19,398 nucleotides of DNA from JBFWQM01 sp050249455 (GTDB lineage Bacteria; Pseudomonadota; Alphaproteobacteria; MPNO01; VGEU01), in the NCBI GenBank assembly GCA_050249455.1, contig JBFWQM010000083.1, positions 1-19,398 on the forward strand, read 5' to 3'. This document shows, in pieces, positions 1 to 6,600 of this stretch. Position numbers and translations under genes: made by a program. The notes under the pieces were generated by a model. It saw only the letters and a list, made by a program, of their open reading frames with translations, made no database searches and was not told where the DNA came from. Within the stretch, counting starts at the first letter, position 1. Every line of letters starts with the position of its first letter.

Positions 1-496
1 CGACGCCGAAGTACTCGAACGTCTGGCGACGGCTGACAGGCTTGGTCATCTCGGTGAGCCGATCGATGTCCCAGCGCGGCGCCTTGGCGAACTTGTCGTG
101 CGAGACCTTGAGCGTCAGCCCCGGCGAGAAGCGGCCGTACCAGACGTCGGCGTTCAGCGTGTCCCAGGGCACGGCAGTGAACTGTTTCTGCGACGCGAGC
201 GAGTCGTTGGCGCCGATCAGCGCCAGGACGATGCGGCCTGTATCCGGGCGGATCAGCAGGTATTGCAGGGTGCCGACCGACTTGTAGTCCTTGTCCCAGA
301 CCTCGCGGCCGATCAGGTCGTTGGCCGCCATGATGCTGATCGTGCTGATCTGGCGCATCTGGCTGTTCGTCGCCGCGTCGCCTTTCGACGCGGCGGCCGT
401 CTTGGCCTGGTCGGCGGCTGCGGCGGGCCCGGCGATCAGCGCCAGGGCCGCCACCGCGGCGGCAGTCTCAGTCAATGCAAAGCGTGGCGTTCGCAT
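1..496 (-). CDS. Secreted PRC-barrel domain protein (3' end outside window)
   Basis: The gene is read from an ATG at 496 and stays open to the left edge, so about 165 residues are visible and the C-terminus is missing. A clear Shine-Dalgarno (AAAGGAGA) lies just upstream of the ATG. Residues 1-28 form a Sec-type signal peptide: basic start, Ala/Leu-rich core and an AAAA|D cleavage region. An Ala/Lys/Ser-rich linker follows. From about residue 53 the sequence reads like a PRC-barrel: ANDLIGREVWD, then VGTLQYLLIRPDTGRIVLALIG, then FTAVPWDTL. PRC-barrel proteins in alphaproteobacteria are often small periplasmic or stress-associated proteins, and their ligand is usually unknown. It lies 187 nt downstream of the SDR pair on the same strand and may have its own promoter. 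The fold is well supported; the function is not. Confidence 0.85.
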   Translation of the reverse strand, partial: MRTPRFALTETAAAVAALALIAGPAAAADQAKTAAASKGDAATNSQMRQISTISIMAANDLIGREVWDKDYKSVGTLQYLLIRPDTGRIVLALIGANDSLASQKQFTAVPWDTLNADVWYGRFSPGLTLKVSHDKFAKAPRWDIDRLTEMTKPVSRRQTFEYFGV

Positions 497-586
497 GGCC
501 GTCTCCTTTGTGCGGTTGACCAACGGCGATCGTTGCGATCCCACGGCTGCAACGGCGCCGGCGCGACGCCCGTTCCGCGCCCAGGC

Positions 587-616
587 CGCACGGCCGCCGC
601 AAACGCCGGCCGTGCG
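587..616 (-). terminator. Perfect 10-bp hairpin after the SDR pair
   Basis: CGCACGGCCG (587-596) is the exact reverse complement of CGGCCGTGCG (607-616), with a 10-nt loop. It sits 68 nt downstream of the TGA of the SDR gene ending at 684, within the 187-nt gap before the PRC-barrel gene. No T-run follows on the minus strand, so it is not a classical intrinsic terminator. It may still act as a transcript-end or stability hairpin. I see no other feature in this gap. Confidence 0.35.
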
Positions 617-683
617 CGTTCACAATTCGGTGGGTCGGGGTTCTGCGTAAGGCCGCCGCCGAACGCGACGAAAAGGCGCGCCG

Positions 684-1451
684 TCAGCTCACCGCCAGCA
701 CGCCGCCGCCGTCGACCTGCAGGATGGTGCCGGTGATGTAGCTGGCGCGGTCGGAGGCGAGGAACAGGACGGCGTCGGCCACCTCCTCCGCGCGGCCCAG
801 CCGCCTCATCGGAATCGCCTTCGCCGGTCCCTCGGCGCCGCCCATGCCGGCGGCGATCATCTGGTCCTGGCGCGGCGAGGCGATCGGGCCCGGCGACACC
901 GCGTTCACCCGGACGCCGCGCGTGGCGTAGTCGGTCGCCAGCCCCTTGGTCAGCAGGTTGACCGCGGCGTTGACCGACCCGCCCGGCATGTGGATCGCGA
1001 TCGGCTGCTTGCCGCCGGTGCCGGTGACGTTGACGATGCGGCCGTCGCCCTGCGCGACCATGTGCGGCAGCGCCGCCTGCATGGTGTTGATGTAGCCGAG
1101 GTACTTGGTGTCGATCGCCGCGCGCCACGTCGCGGCCTCGAGCTCCGCGAATGGGCCGAACGCGGGCACCGTCATCGTGTTGACCAGGATGTCGATGCGC
1201 CCCGCCTCGCGCACGATGCGCGCCGCCGCCGCCTTCGCCTGGTCGGGCTGCGTGACGTCCGCGGCCACCGCAAGCGCGGCGGCGTTGGTCTCCTGCCGGA
1301 TGCGCGCCGCGACCTCCGCCGCCGCCTCGGCGCGGCGCGAGGTAATGACCGGCCGCGCGCCTTCGCGCGCCAGCGCCAGCGCGATCGACGCGCCAAGCGC
1401 GCCGGTGCCGCCGGCCACCCACGCCACCTTGCCGCTGAGGTTGAGGTCCAT
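684..1451 (-). CDS. SDR-family protein with a degenerate active site
   Basis: This 255-residue protein has the length of a classical short-chain dehydrogenase. The Rossmann nucleotide-binding motif is present (GGTGALG, residues 14-20), as are the D65-V-T adenine-side motif and a C-terminal ITGTILQVDGG typical of FabG-like SDRs. The catalytic tetrad is not. The usual Asn of the DTN helix is K116, the expected Ser is G144 (in VTGTGGKQP), and the expected Tyr and Lys of YxxxK are G157 and N161 (in PGGSVNAAVNLLTK). The NNAG motif is also altered, to NTMT (91-94). The surrounding helices are intact, so this is divergence rather than decay. The start ATG has AAGGAG upstream. The gene lies 19 nt after a catalytically complete SDR, probably in one operon. 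It may be a non-catalytic partner, a binding protein, or an enzyme with other chemistry. The substrate is unknown. Confidence 0.9.
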   Translation of the reverse strand: MDLNLSGKVAWVAGGTGALGASIALALAREGARPVITSRRAEAAAEVAARIRQETNAAALAVAADVTQPDQAKAAAARIVREAGRIDILVNTMTVPAFGPFAELEAATWRAAIDTKYLGYINTMQAALPHMVAQGDGRIVNVTGTGGKQPIAIHMPGGSVNAAVNLLTKGLATDYATRGVRVNAVSPGPIASPRQDQMIAAGMGGAEGPAKAIPMRRLGRAEEVADAVLFLASDRASYITGTILQVDGGGVLAVS

Positions 1452-1470
1452 CGTCGTCGTCTCCTTGCTG

Positions 1471-2202
1471 TCAGGTCTGCCCGGCCGGGTTCAGCTCGAT
1501 CACTTCCGGGCAGGCGTTGGGATCGGTGTTCGCCGCATAGAGGATCGCCGCCGCCACGTCGTCCGCGGCGAGCGGCGGGTAGGCGCGGGCGCGGTAGGCA
1601 GCCTGCACCTCGGGATGGTCGATCGCGCGCAGGATTGCGGTGTCGGCGATGCCGGGCGCGACCTCGGTCACCTTGACGCCGAACGGCATCAGCTCCAGCC
1701 GCAATCCCTTGCACACCGCGCGCGCCGCATGCTTGGTCGCCGCGTAGACCAGCGTGTAGGGATACACCTGCCGCGCCAGGATCGACGACACGACGATCAC
1801 GTGGCCGCGCCGACGGTCGCGCATGCCGCGCGCCACCGCCTGGGTCAGGCGCAGCAGCGCGATCAGATTGGTGTCGATCACCTGCTGCCAGTCCGCCGGG
1901 TCGCTGTCGAGGAACGGCGCATGGCGAAGCGTGCCGGCGCAGTTCACCAGCACGTCGACCGGCCCCGCCGCGGCGGCGAGGCGGTCGACGAACGCGGCTT
2001 CGGTGACGTCGCCGGCGATCGCGCGCACGGCGCCGCCCGCCGCCTCGGTCAGCGCCGCCAGCGCGTCCGCGCGCCGGCCGGTCGCGACAACGTCGTCACC
2101 GGCGCGCGCGAACGCCAGTGCCGCGGCGCGCCCGATACCCGAGCTCGCGCCGGTGACGAGGACGCGGCGCGCGCCCGCAACCGTCGCCGTGACGTCCGAC
2201 AT
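1471..2202 (-). CDS. Classical SDR-family NAD(P)-dependent oxidoreductase
   Basis: This 243-residue classical SDR has every expected motif: TGASSGIG at 17-24 (cofactor pyrophosphate), D65-V-T, NCAG at 87-90, and the catalytic tetrad N112, S140, Y153 and K157 (VVSS...YAATK). An RR pair after the second beta strand (residues 43-44) suggests NADP(H) preference. It should catalyse reversible alcohol/ketone oxidoreduction, and general resemblance points to the YdfG-like hydroxy-acid/alcohol dehydrogenase group. The substrate cannot be read from sequence. The ATG at 2202 was chosen over an upstream in-frame ATG at 2325 because GGAGGAG lies immediately before it, because the SDR fold begins there, and because the extension would be basic, unstructured, and would cross the operator at 2279-2302. 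It is the first gene of the SDR pair. Confidence 0.92.
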   Translation of the reverse strand: MSDVTATVAGARRVLVTGASSGIGRAAALAFARAGDDVVATGRRADALAALTEAAGGAVRAIAGDVTEAAFVDRLAAAAGPVDVLVNCAGTLRHAPFLDSDPADWQQVIDTNLIALLRLTQAVARGMRDRRRGHVIVVSSILARQVYPYTLVYAATKHAARAVCKGLRLELMPFGVKVTEVAPGIADTAILRAIDHPEVQAAYRARAYPPLAADDVAAAILYAANTDPNACPEVIELNPAGQT

Positions 2203-2278
2203 GACCCCCTCCTCCGGCGGCAGCCGCGGCCGCCCGTCCCGTTCGTTAACGACTACAGGCTCGCGCCGGCGGCGACAA

Positions 2279-2302
2279 CGGGTGTGACCGCCGTCACACC
2301 CG
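2279..2302. promoter_or_regulatory. CRP-family operator, perfect TGTGA-N6-TCACA palindrome
   Basis: Ten-base arms (2279-2288 and 2293-2302) are exact inverted repeats around CGCC. The core is TGTGA at 2283-2287 and TCACA at 2294-2298, six bases apart, which matches all ten core positions of the CRP/Vfr/GlxR-type consensus. It does not match the FNR/FixK consensus (TTGAT-N4-ATCAA). The site lies in the 181-nt region between a leftward SDR operon and a rightward operon ending in an adenylate cyclase. Its centre is about 63 bases upstream of the transcription start inferred for the rightward promoter, near the class I CRP position of -61.5. That a CRP-like protein binds here is inference. Confidence 0.7.
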
Positions 2303-2318
2303 AACGGGCCGCCCTTCT

Positions 2319-2347
2319 TTGACACTGCGGGGGCAACGCTTTAGGGT
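2319..2347 (+). promoter_or_regulatory. Sigma-70-type promoter for the MBL/methyltransferase/cyclase operon
   Basis: A perfect -35 hexamer TTGACA (2319-2324) is followed by a 17-base spacer and TAGGGT (2342-2347), a weak -10 matching T, A and the final T. Transcription would start near 2354, leaving a leader of about 30 nt that contains AAAAGGA, nine bases before the TTG start of the MBL-fold gene. A weak -10 combined with an upstream CRP-like site fits an activator-dependent promoter. Confidence 0.5.
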
Positions 2348-2383
2348 GCCCGCTCTGGCGGGGCCGCAAAAGGAACGTCCACT

Positions 2384-3220
2384 TTGCCCGCAGGCGACGA
2401 CCAGTTCTTCGTTCGATTCTGGGGCGTCCGCGGCAGCATCGCCTGTCCCGGTCCGGACACCGAGCGCTATGGCGGCAACACCGCGTGCCTGGAAATCCGC
2501 TGCGGCCAACAGCTCTTCATCCTGGATGCCGGCACCGGCATCCGCGAGCTCGGCGGCGCGCTGGGCGGGCAGATGCCGCTCGATGCCGACATCTTCCTCA
2601 CCCATACCCACATCGACCACATCGTCGGCCTGCCGTTCTTCGGCCAGGCGTTCATCCCGGCCAACCGCTTCCGCATCTGGGCTGGCCACCTGCTGCCGGA
2701 GAACGACGTGGAGACGGTGCTGCGCTCGATGATGACGCCGCCGCTGTTCCCGGTGCCGCTCGACATCTTCCGCGCCCAGATCTCGTGCCACGACTTCCTC
2801 GCCGGCACCACCCTGGAGCCGCGGCCGGGCGTGCGGGTTCGCACCGCTCCGCTGAATCATCCCAACCGTGCCACCGGCTTCCGGCTGGAATACGGCGGCA
2901 AGGCGATCTGCTACATCACCGACACCGAGCACGTGCCCGACCAGCCCGACCGCAACATCCTCGACCTCGTCGCCGATGCCGACGTGATGGTCTACGACGC
3001 CACCTACACCGATGCCGAGTTCCCCCGCTACGTCACCTGGGGCCACTCGACGTGGGAGGAAGGCGTGCGGCTGTGCCGCGCCGCCGGCGTCAAGACCCTC
3101 GCCCTGTTCCACCATCTGCCCGGCCGGACCGACGCCGAGCTCGACGCCATCGGCGCGGCGGCGGCGCGGGCGTTTCCCGGCGCCGTCGTCGCGCGCGAGG
3201 GCCTGACGCTCGCGCCGTGA
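2384..3220 (+). CDS. MBL-fold metallo-hydrolase, phosphodiesterase/RNase Z-like
   Basis: This 278-residue cytosolic metallo-beta-lactamase-fold protein carries the family signature WGVRGSIACPGPDTERYGGNT (about 13-33), then LDAGTG (47-52) and the metal motif HTHIDH (74-79). Further ligands are H159 (APLNHP), D180 (YITDTEH), a GHS motif near 220 and H243-H244 (FHHLPGRTD). The set is complete for a two-metal hydrolase of the RNase Z/PhnP-like phosphodiesterase branch. Family members hydrolyse phosphodiester bonds in cyclic nucleotides, cyclic phosphates or RNA; the substrate here is not determined. The start is TTG, supported by AGGA nine bases upstream and by the signature beginning eight residues later. 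The stop overlaps the GTG of the methyltransferase gene (GTGA). Sharing an operon with an adenylate cyclase makes cyclic-nucleotide hydrolysis a reasonable hypothesis. Confidence 0.88.
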   Translation: MPAGDDQFFVRFWGVRGSIACPGPDTERYGGNTACLEIRCGQQLFILDAGTGIRELGGALGGQMPLDADIFLTHTHIDHIVGLPFFGQAFIPANRFRIWAGHLLPENDVETVLRSMMTPPLFPVPLDIFRAQISCHDFLAGTTLEPRPGVRVRTAPLNHPNRATGFRLEYGGKAICYITDTEHVPDQPDRNILDLVADADVMVYDATYTDAEFPRYVTWGHSTWEEGVRLCRAAGVKTLALFHHLPGRTDAELDAIGAAAARAFPGAVVAREGLTLAP

Positions 3221-4071
3221 GCGCGGGCTTCCCCGATCGCCGCGCCCGCGGCCGCTACCGCCGCCTCGGCCTCGCCACCGTGCTGGGCCTCCGGCCGGGC
3301 GGCGTCTTCATCCCCTACCGCCACGCCGACACCCTGGCGCCGCCCGACGCGCCCTACCCGGCGGCCGCCGCCGCGTTCGACGCCGCGCGGCCCACGTTCC
3401 GCCGTGTCCTCGCCGACATCGACGCGGTGGCCGGCGACCTGATGTCGATCGGCGGGCCGCCGCCGGCGCCGCGCTGGGACCAGGACTGGTTTGCCGGCCT
3501 CGACGCTGCGGCGGCCTACGCGCTCGTGCGCGCGCGCCAGCCCGCCTTGGTCGTGGAGGTCGGCTCCGGCCACTCGACGCGGTTCATGGCGCGCGCGGTC
3601 GCCGACGGCGGGCTCGCCACCCGCCTCGTCGCGATCGACCCGGCGCCGCGCGCGACGCTCGACGGCCTCGCGGTCGATTTCCGCCGCGGCACCCTGCAGG
3701 ACGCGGACCGGGCGATCTTCGCCGCGCTGCGGCCGGGCGACGTCCTGTTCATCGATTCCAGCCACGTGCTGGCGCCGGGCAGCGACGTCGACATCCTGCT
3801 CAACCGGATCGTGCCGTCGCTGCCGGCCGGGGTGCTGGTGCACGTGCACGACGTCTTCCTGCCCGATCCCTACCCGCCGGAATGGGCGTGGCGCGGCTAT
3901 GCCGAGCAGCTGCTGCTCGTGCCGTGGCTCGCCGGTGGCGGCATGGCGCCGGTGTTCGCCAGCCGCTACGTGCGCACCCGCATGGCCGCCGACGTCGCGG
4001 CCTCCGCCGCGGCGCGGCTGCCCGGCGGCGCGCCGGCCTACGAGTCGAGCCTGTGGCTGGTCCGCCGCTGA
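3217..4071 (+). CDS. Class I SAM-dependent methyltransferase
   Basis: The protein is about 284 residues with a Rossmann-like methyltransferase core in the middle. Motif I is VVEVGSGHSTRF (112-123, SAM glycine loop), and an acidic residue closes strand 2 (AIDP, D141). DVLFIDSSHVLAPGSDVD forms the strand-4 region, followed by LVHVHDVFLPDPYPPEW. The order and the FIDSSH/HDVF motifs resemble the Methyltransf_24 group, which often modifies sugars, lipids or small molecules. The N-terminal 100 residues form a cap with PYRHAD and PRWDQDW, possibly contributing substrate contacts. The GTG start overlaps the upstream TGA by four bases, implying translational coupling, and the 3' end overlaps the proposed start of the cyclase gene. 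The acceptor is unknown, and its role beside a hydrolase and a cyclase is not obvious. Confidence 0.85.
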   Translation: MSAGFPDRRARGRYRRLGLATVLGLRPGGVFIPYRHADTLAPPDAPYPAAAAAFDAARPTFRRVLADIDAVAGDLMSIGGPPPAPRWDQDWFAGLDAAAAYALVRARQPALVVEVGSGHSTRFMARAVADGGLATRLVAIDPAPRATLDGLAVDFRRGTLQDADRAIFAALRPGDVLFIDSSHVLAPGSDVDILLNRIVPSLPAGVLVHVHDVFLPDPYPPEWAWRGYAEQLLLVPWLAGGGMAPVFASRYVRTRMAADVAASAAARLPGGAPAYESSLWLVRR

Positions 4072-5384
4072 CCTCGCGCGCCGCGGCGCTGCCGCCGCGC
4101 ATCGCCACGGCGATCGCGGCGCAGCAGGTCGCGAGCGAACGGCTGATCGGCCTATGCCAGCTCGCCGTCGTCGTGCTGTTCGGCACGCTCTACCTCGTCT
4201 CGCCGAAGACGTTCGATGCCGCCGACACCTTCGCGCCGGTGCCGTGGGTGCTCGGCGCCTACTTCGTCTTCACCCTGGCGCGGGTCTATGCCGCCGGGCG
4301 CGGGGCGCTGCCCGACTGGGCGCTCTATCTGTCGGTCGCGGTCGACATGGGGCTGCTGTTCGCGCTGATCTGGAGCTTCCACCTGCAGTACGGACAGCCG
4401 CCCAGCTTCTACCTGAAGGCGCCGACCCTGCTCTACGTCTTCATCTTCATCGCGCTGCGGGCGCTGCGGTTCGAGGCGCGCTTCGTCCTGGTCGCCGGCG
4501 CGCTGGGCGCGCTCGGCTGGCTGGCGCTCGTGGTCTATGCGGTGCTGGCGGAAGACGGCGCGATGGTGACGCGCGACTACGTCTACTACATGACCGCCAA
4601 CTCGATCCTGATCGGGGCGGAGGTCGACAAGATCGTCTCCATCCTGACCGTGACGGCGATCCTCGCGGTCGCGATCGTGCGCGGGCGCAACCTGCTCATC
4701 AGCGCGGTCACCGAAGGCGCCGCGGCGCGCGAGCTGTCGCGGTTCTTCGCGCCGGAGGTGGTGCAGCGGATCACCGCCGGGCGCGAGCCGCTCGGCCCCG
4801 GCGTCGGCGAGGTGCGCGAGGCGGCGATCCTCTATTGCGACATGCGCGGCTTCACCCTGCTGTCGCAGGAGATCGCGCCCGCGGCGCTGCTGGCGCTGCT
4901 CGCGGAATACCGCTCGCGGGTCGGCGCCGCGGTGGACGCGGCGGGCGGCACGGTCGACAAGTTCCTCGGCGACGGCGTCCTGGCCGGCTTCGGCGCGCAC
5001 CGTCCGTCCGACACCTATGCCGCCGACGCGCTCAACGCCGCGGAGGGGATCGTCGCCGCGATAGCGGCGTGGAACCGCGAGCGCGCGGCGGCCGGCGCTG
5101 CGCCGGTGCGCATCGGCGTCGCGGTGGCCGCCGGGCGCATCGTCGCCGGCGCGCTGGGCGATCCGTCCCGGCTCGACTACACGGTGATCGGCGAGCCGGT
5201 GAACCTTTCCGCCAAGCTGGAGAAGCACGCCAAGGTCGCCGGCGTCCAGGCGCTCGCCACCGCCCACGCGCTGGCCCGCGCCCGCGCCCAGGGCTGGACC
5301 GCCCCGCAGGCACCCGTCCTGCTGCCCGCCAGCCGGGTCGATGGCATCGCCGACCCGGTCGACATCGCGGTCATCGCGCGGTGA
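4053..5384 (+). CDS. Six-TM class III adenylate cyclase
   Basis: The protein is about 443 residues if the GTG at 4053 is the start. That start overlaps the methyltransferase gene by 19 nt, and no in-frame ATG precedes the membrane segments. Six hydrophobic segments lie near residues 31-50, 65-81, 89-109, 119-138, 144-165 and 194-210. A signalling helix follows (RELSRFFAPEVVQRI), then a catalytic domain from about 255. Metal-binding aspartates are D263 (YCDMRGFT) and D307 (KFLGDG). The base-selecting pair K303/T377 points to ATP and the class IIIb type. N384 of the transition-state pair is present, but the usual Arg four residues later is K388 (VNLSAKLE). The domain should act as a homodimer making cAMP at the inner membrane, perhaps sensing a membrane or ligand signal. 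It is the last gene of its operon. Confidence 0.9.
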   Translation: MAGPPLTSRAAALPPRIATAIAAQQVASERLIGLCQLAVVVLFGTLYLVSPKTFDAADTFAPVPWVLGAYFVFTLARVYAAGRGALPDWALYLSVAVDMGLLFALIWSFHLQYGQPPSFYLKAPTLLYVFIFIALRALRFEARFVLVAGALGALGWLALVVYAVLAEDGAMVTRDYVYYMTANSILIGAEVDKIVSILTVTAILAVAIVRGRNLLISAVTEGAAARELSRFFAPEVVQRITAGREPLGPGVGEVREAAILYCDMRGFTLLSQEIAPAALLALLAEYRSRVGAAVDAAGGTVDKFLGDGVLAGFGAHRPSDTYAADALNAAEGIVAAIAAWNRERAAAGAAPVRIGVAVAAGRIVAGALGDPSRLDYTVIGEPVNLSAKLEKHAKVAGVQALATAHALARARAQGWTAPQAPVLLPASRVDGIADPVDIAVIAR

Positions 5385-5389
5385 TCCAA

Positions 5390-5419
5390 CCCTCTCCGCC
5401 CCCAGCGGGGCGAAGAGGG
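5390..5419. terminator. Strong hairpin between convergent operons
   Basis: The arms 5390-5402 and 5407-5419 pair over 12 base pairs with one internal C/A mismatch around a CAGC loop (CCCTCT, then CGCCCC, pairing with GGGGCG, then AGAGGG). It occupies almost the whole 40-nt gap between the cyclase stop and the oligopeptide permease stop, so it can serve both strands. There is no T-run on either side. It resembles the GC-rich CCCTCTCCGCCCC-type dispersed intergenic hairpins seen in many high-GC proteobacteria. Confidence 0.6.
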
Positions 5420-5424
5420 AGAGC

Positions 5425-6600
5425 TCAGCGGTACGGGTCCGCGGCGTCGCGCAGGCCGTCGCCCAGGAAGTTGAAGGCGAGCACGGTCAGGATCACCGGG
5501 ATGACCGGGATCAGCAGCCACGGGTAGAGCACGACGGCGTTGATGTTCTGCGCCTCGGTCAGCAGCACGCCCCAGCTCGTGATCGGCGGCCGGAGCCCGA
5601 GCCCGAGGAACGACAGTGCGGTCTCGCCCAGGATCATGTTGGGCACCGACAGGGTCGCCGAGGCGATCAGGTGGCTCATGAACGACGGCATCATGTGGCG
5701 CCAGATGATGCGCGACGGCCGCGCGCCCATCAGCAGGGCGGCGGAGACGAAATCCTCCTCGCGCACCGCCAGCAGCTTCGAGCGCACCGCACGCGCGAGC
5801 CCGGTCCAGTCGAGCAGGCCCAGGATGATGGTGATCCCGAAATAGATCAGGATCGGGCTCCACGTCACCGGCAGCGCCGCCGACAGCGCCATCCACAGCG
5901 GCAGCTCCGGGAACGATCGCAGGACCTCGATCGAGCGCTGGGTCAGGTTGTCGACCCAGCCGCCGTAATAGCCGGCCAGCCCGCCGATCAGCATGCCGAG
6001 CACGAAGCTGATGGTGATGCCGACCAGCCCGACGGTCAGCGAGATGCGCGTGCCGTAGACGATGCGCGACAGCACGTCGCGCCCCAGCCGGTCGGTGCCG
6101 GCCAGGAACAGCGTGCCGCCCTCGGCCGCACAGAACAGGTGGACGTTGCCGGTGAACATCCCCCACCACTGGTACTCGTCGCCGCGGCACAGGAAGCGGA
6201 TCGGCTGCACGGCGCTGCGGTTCTCGGTGTACTCGCGGCGCAGGTTCTCCATGTTGAGCTTGTAGTCGAGGCCGTAGACGAACGGCCCGACCAGCCGGCC
6301 CTCGTGGAACAGGTGCACGGCCTGCGGCGGCGCGTAGATGAAGTCGGTGTGGCGGGTCGACAGCTCGTAGGGCGCCAGGAACTCGGTGACCAGGATCGAG
6401 AAGTAGAGCAATCCCAGGAACGCGCCGGAGATCACCGCCACCTTGTGGCGGCGCAGCCGCCACCACATCATCCGCCACTGCGAAGCGAGGAAGAAGCGCT
6501 CCTGCTCGGGGGTCAGCTTTTCCGCGACGTAGGGGTCGAACGGCTCCTTGGCGACGAAGTGGGGGATGCGCGACGCGGCCTCGCGGGTCTCGGCGGTCAT
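5425..6600 (-). CDS. OppC/DppC-type ABC transporter permease
   Basis: This 391-residue inner-membrane permease belongs to an oligopeptide-type importer. A long cytosolic N-terminus (about 1-50) precedes TM1 (54-76). The conserved GTDRLGRDVLSRIVYGTRISL marks the start of the core permease domain with about five further TM segments. The EAA loop that contacts the ATPase is at about 282-305 (EDFVSAALLMGARPSRIIWRHMMP). Between TM1 and the core is an insert of roughly 90 residues (about 80-170) with APPQ, PFVYGL and WWGMFTGN elements. It is probably periplasmic and marks a subset of OppC proteins that pair with large binding proteins. The ATG overlaps the stop of the OppB gene (ATGA). It is the last gene of the long minus-strand unit. 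Confidence 0.92.
   Translation of the reverse strand: MTAETREAASRIPHFVAKEPFDPYVAEKLTPEQERFFLASQWRMMWWRLRRHKVAVISGAFLGLLYFSILVTEFLAPYELSTRHTDFIYAPPQAVHLFHEGRLVGPFVYGLDYKLNMENLRREYTENRSAVQPIRFLCRGDEYQWWGMFTGNVHLFCAAEGGTLFLAGTDRLGRDVLSRIVYGTRISLTVGLVGITISFVLGMLIGGLAGYYGGWVDNLTQRSIEVLRSFPELPLWMALSAALPVTWSPILIYFGITIILGLLDWTGLARAVRSKLLAVREEDFVSAALLMGARPSRIIWRHMMPSFMSHLIASATLSVPNMILGETALSFLGLGLRPPITSWGVLLTEAQNINAVVLYPWLLIPVIPVILTVLAFNFLGDGLRDAADPYR

Noticed and set aside
587..616. Classical rho-independent terminator after the SDR pair
   Set aside because: The stem is perfect but no T-run follows on the minus strand, so it is reported only as a low-confidence hairpin.
98..736. Plus-strand open frames opposite the PRC-barrel gene
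   Set aside because: The minus strand shows a signal peptide, a PRC-barrel domain and a good Shine-Dalgarno; the plus frames are low-complexity.
2203..2325. 41-residue N-terminal extension of the canonical SDR starting at ATG 2325
   Set aside because: The extension is basic and unstructured, overlaps the palindrome and the rightward promoter, and a strong GGAGGAG sits directly before the ATG at 2202.
3491..5527. 678-codon plus-strand open frame overlapping the methyltransferase and cyclase genes
   Set aside because: Arg/Ala/Gly-rich out-of-frame translation; the other frames encode recognisable methyltransferase and cyclase motifs.
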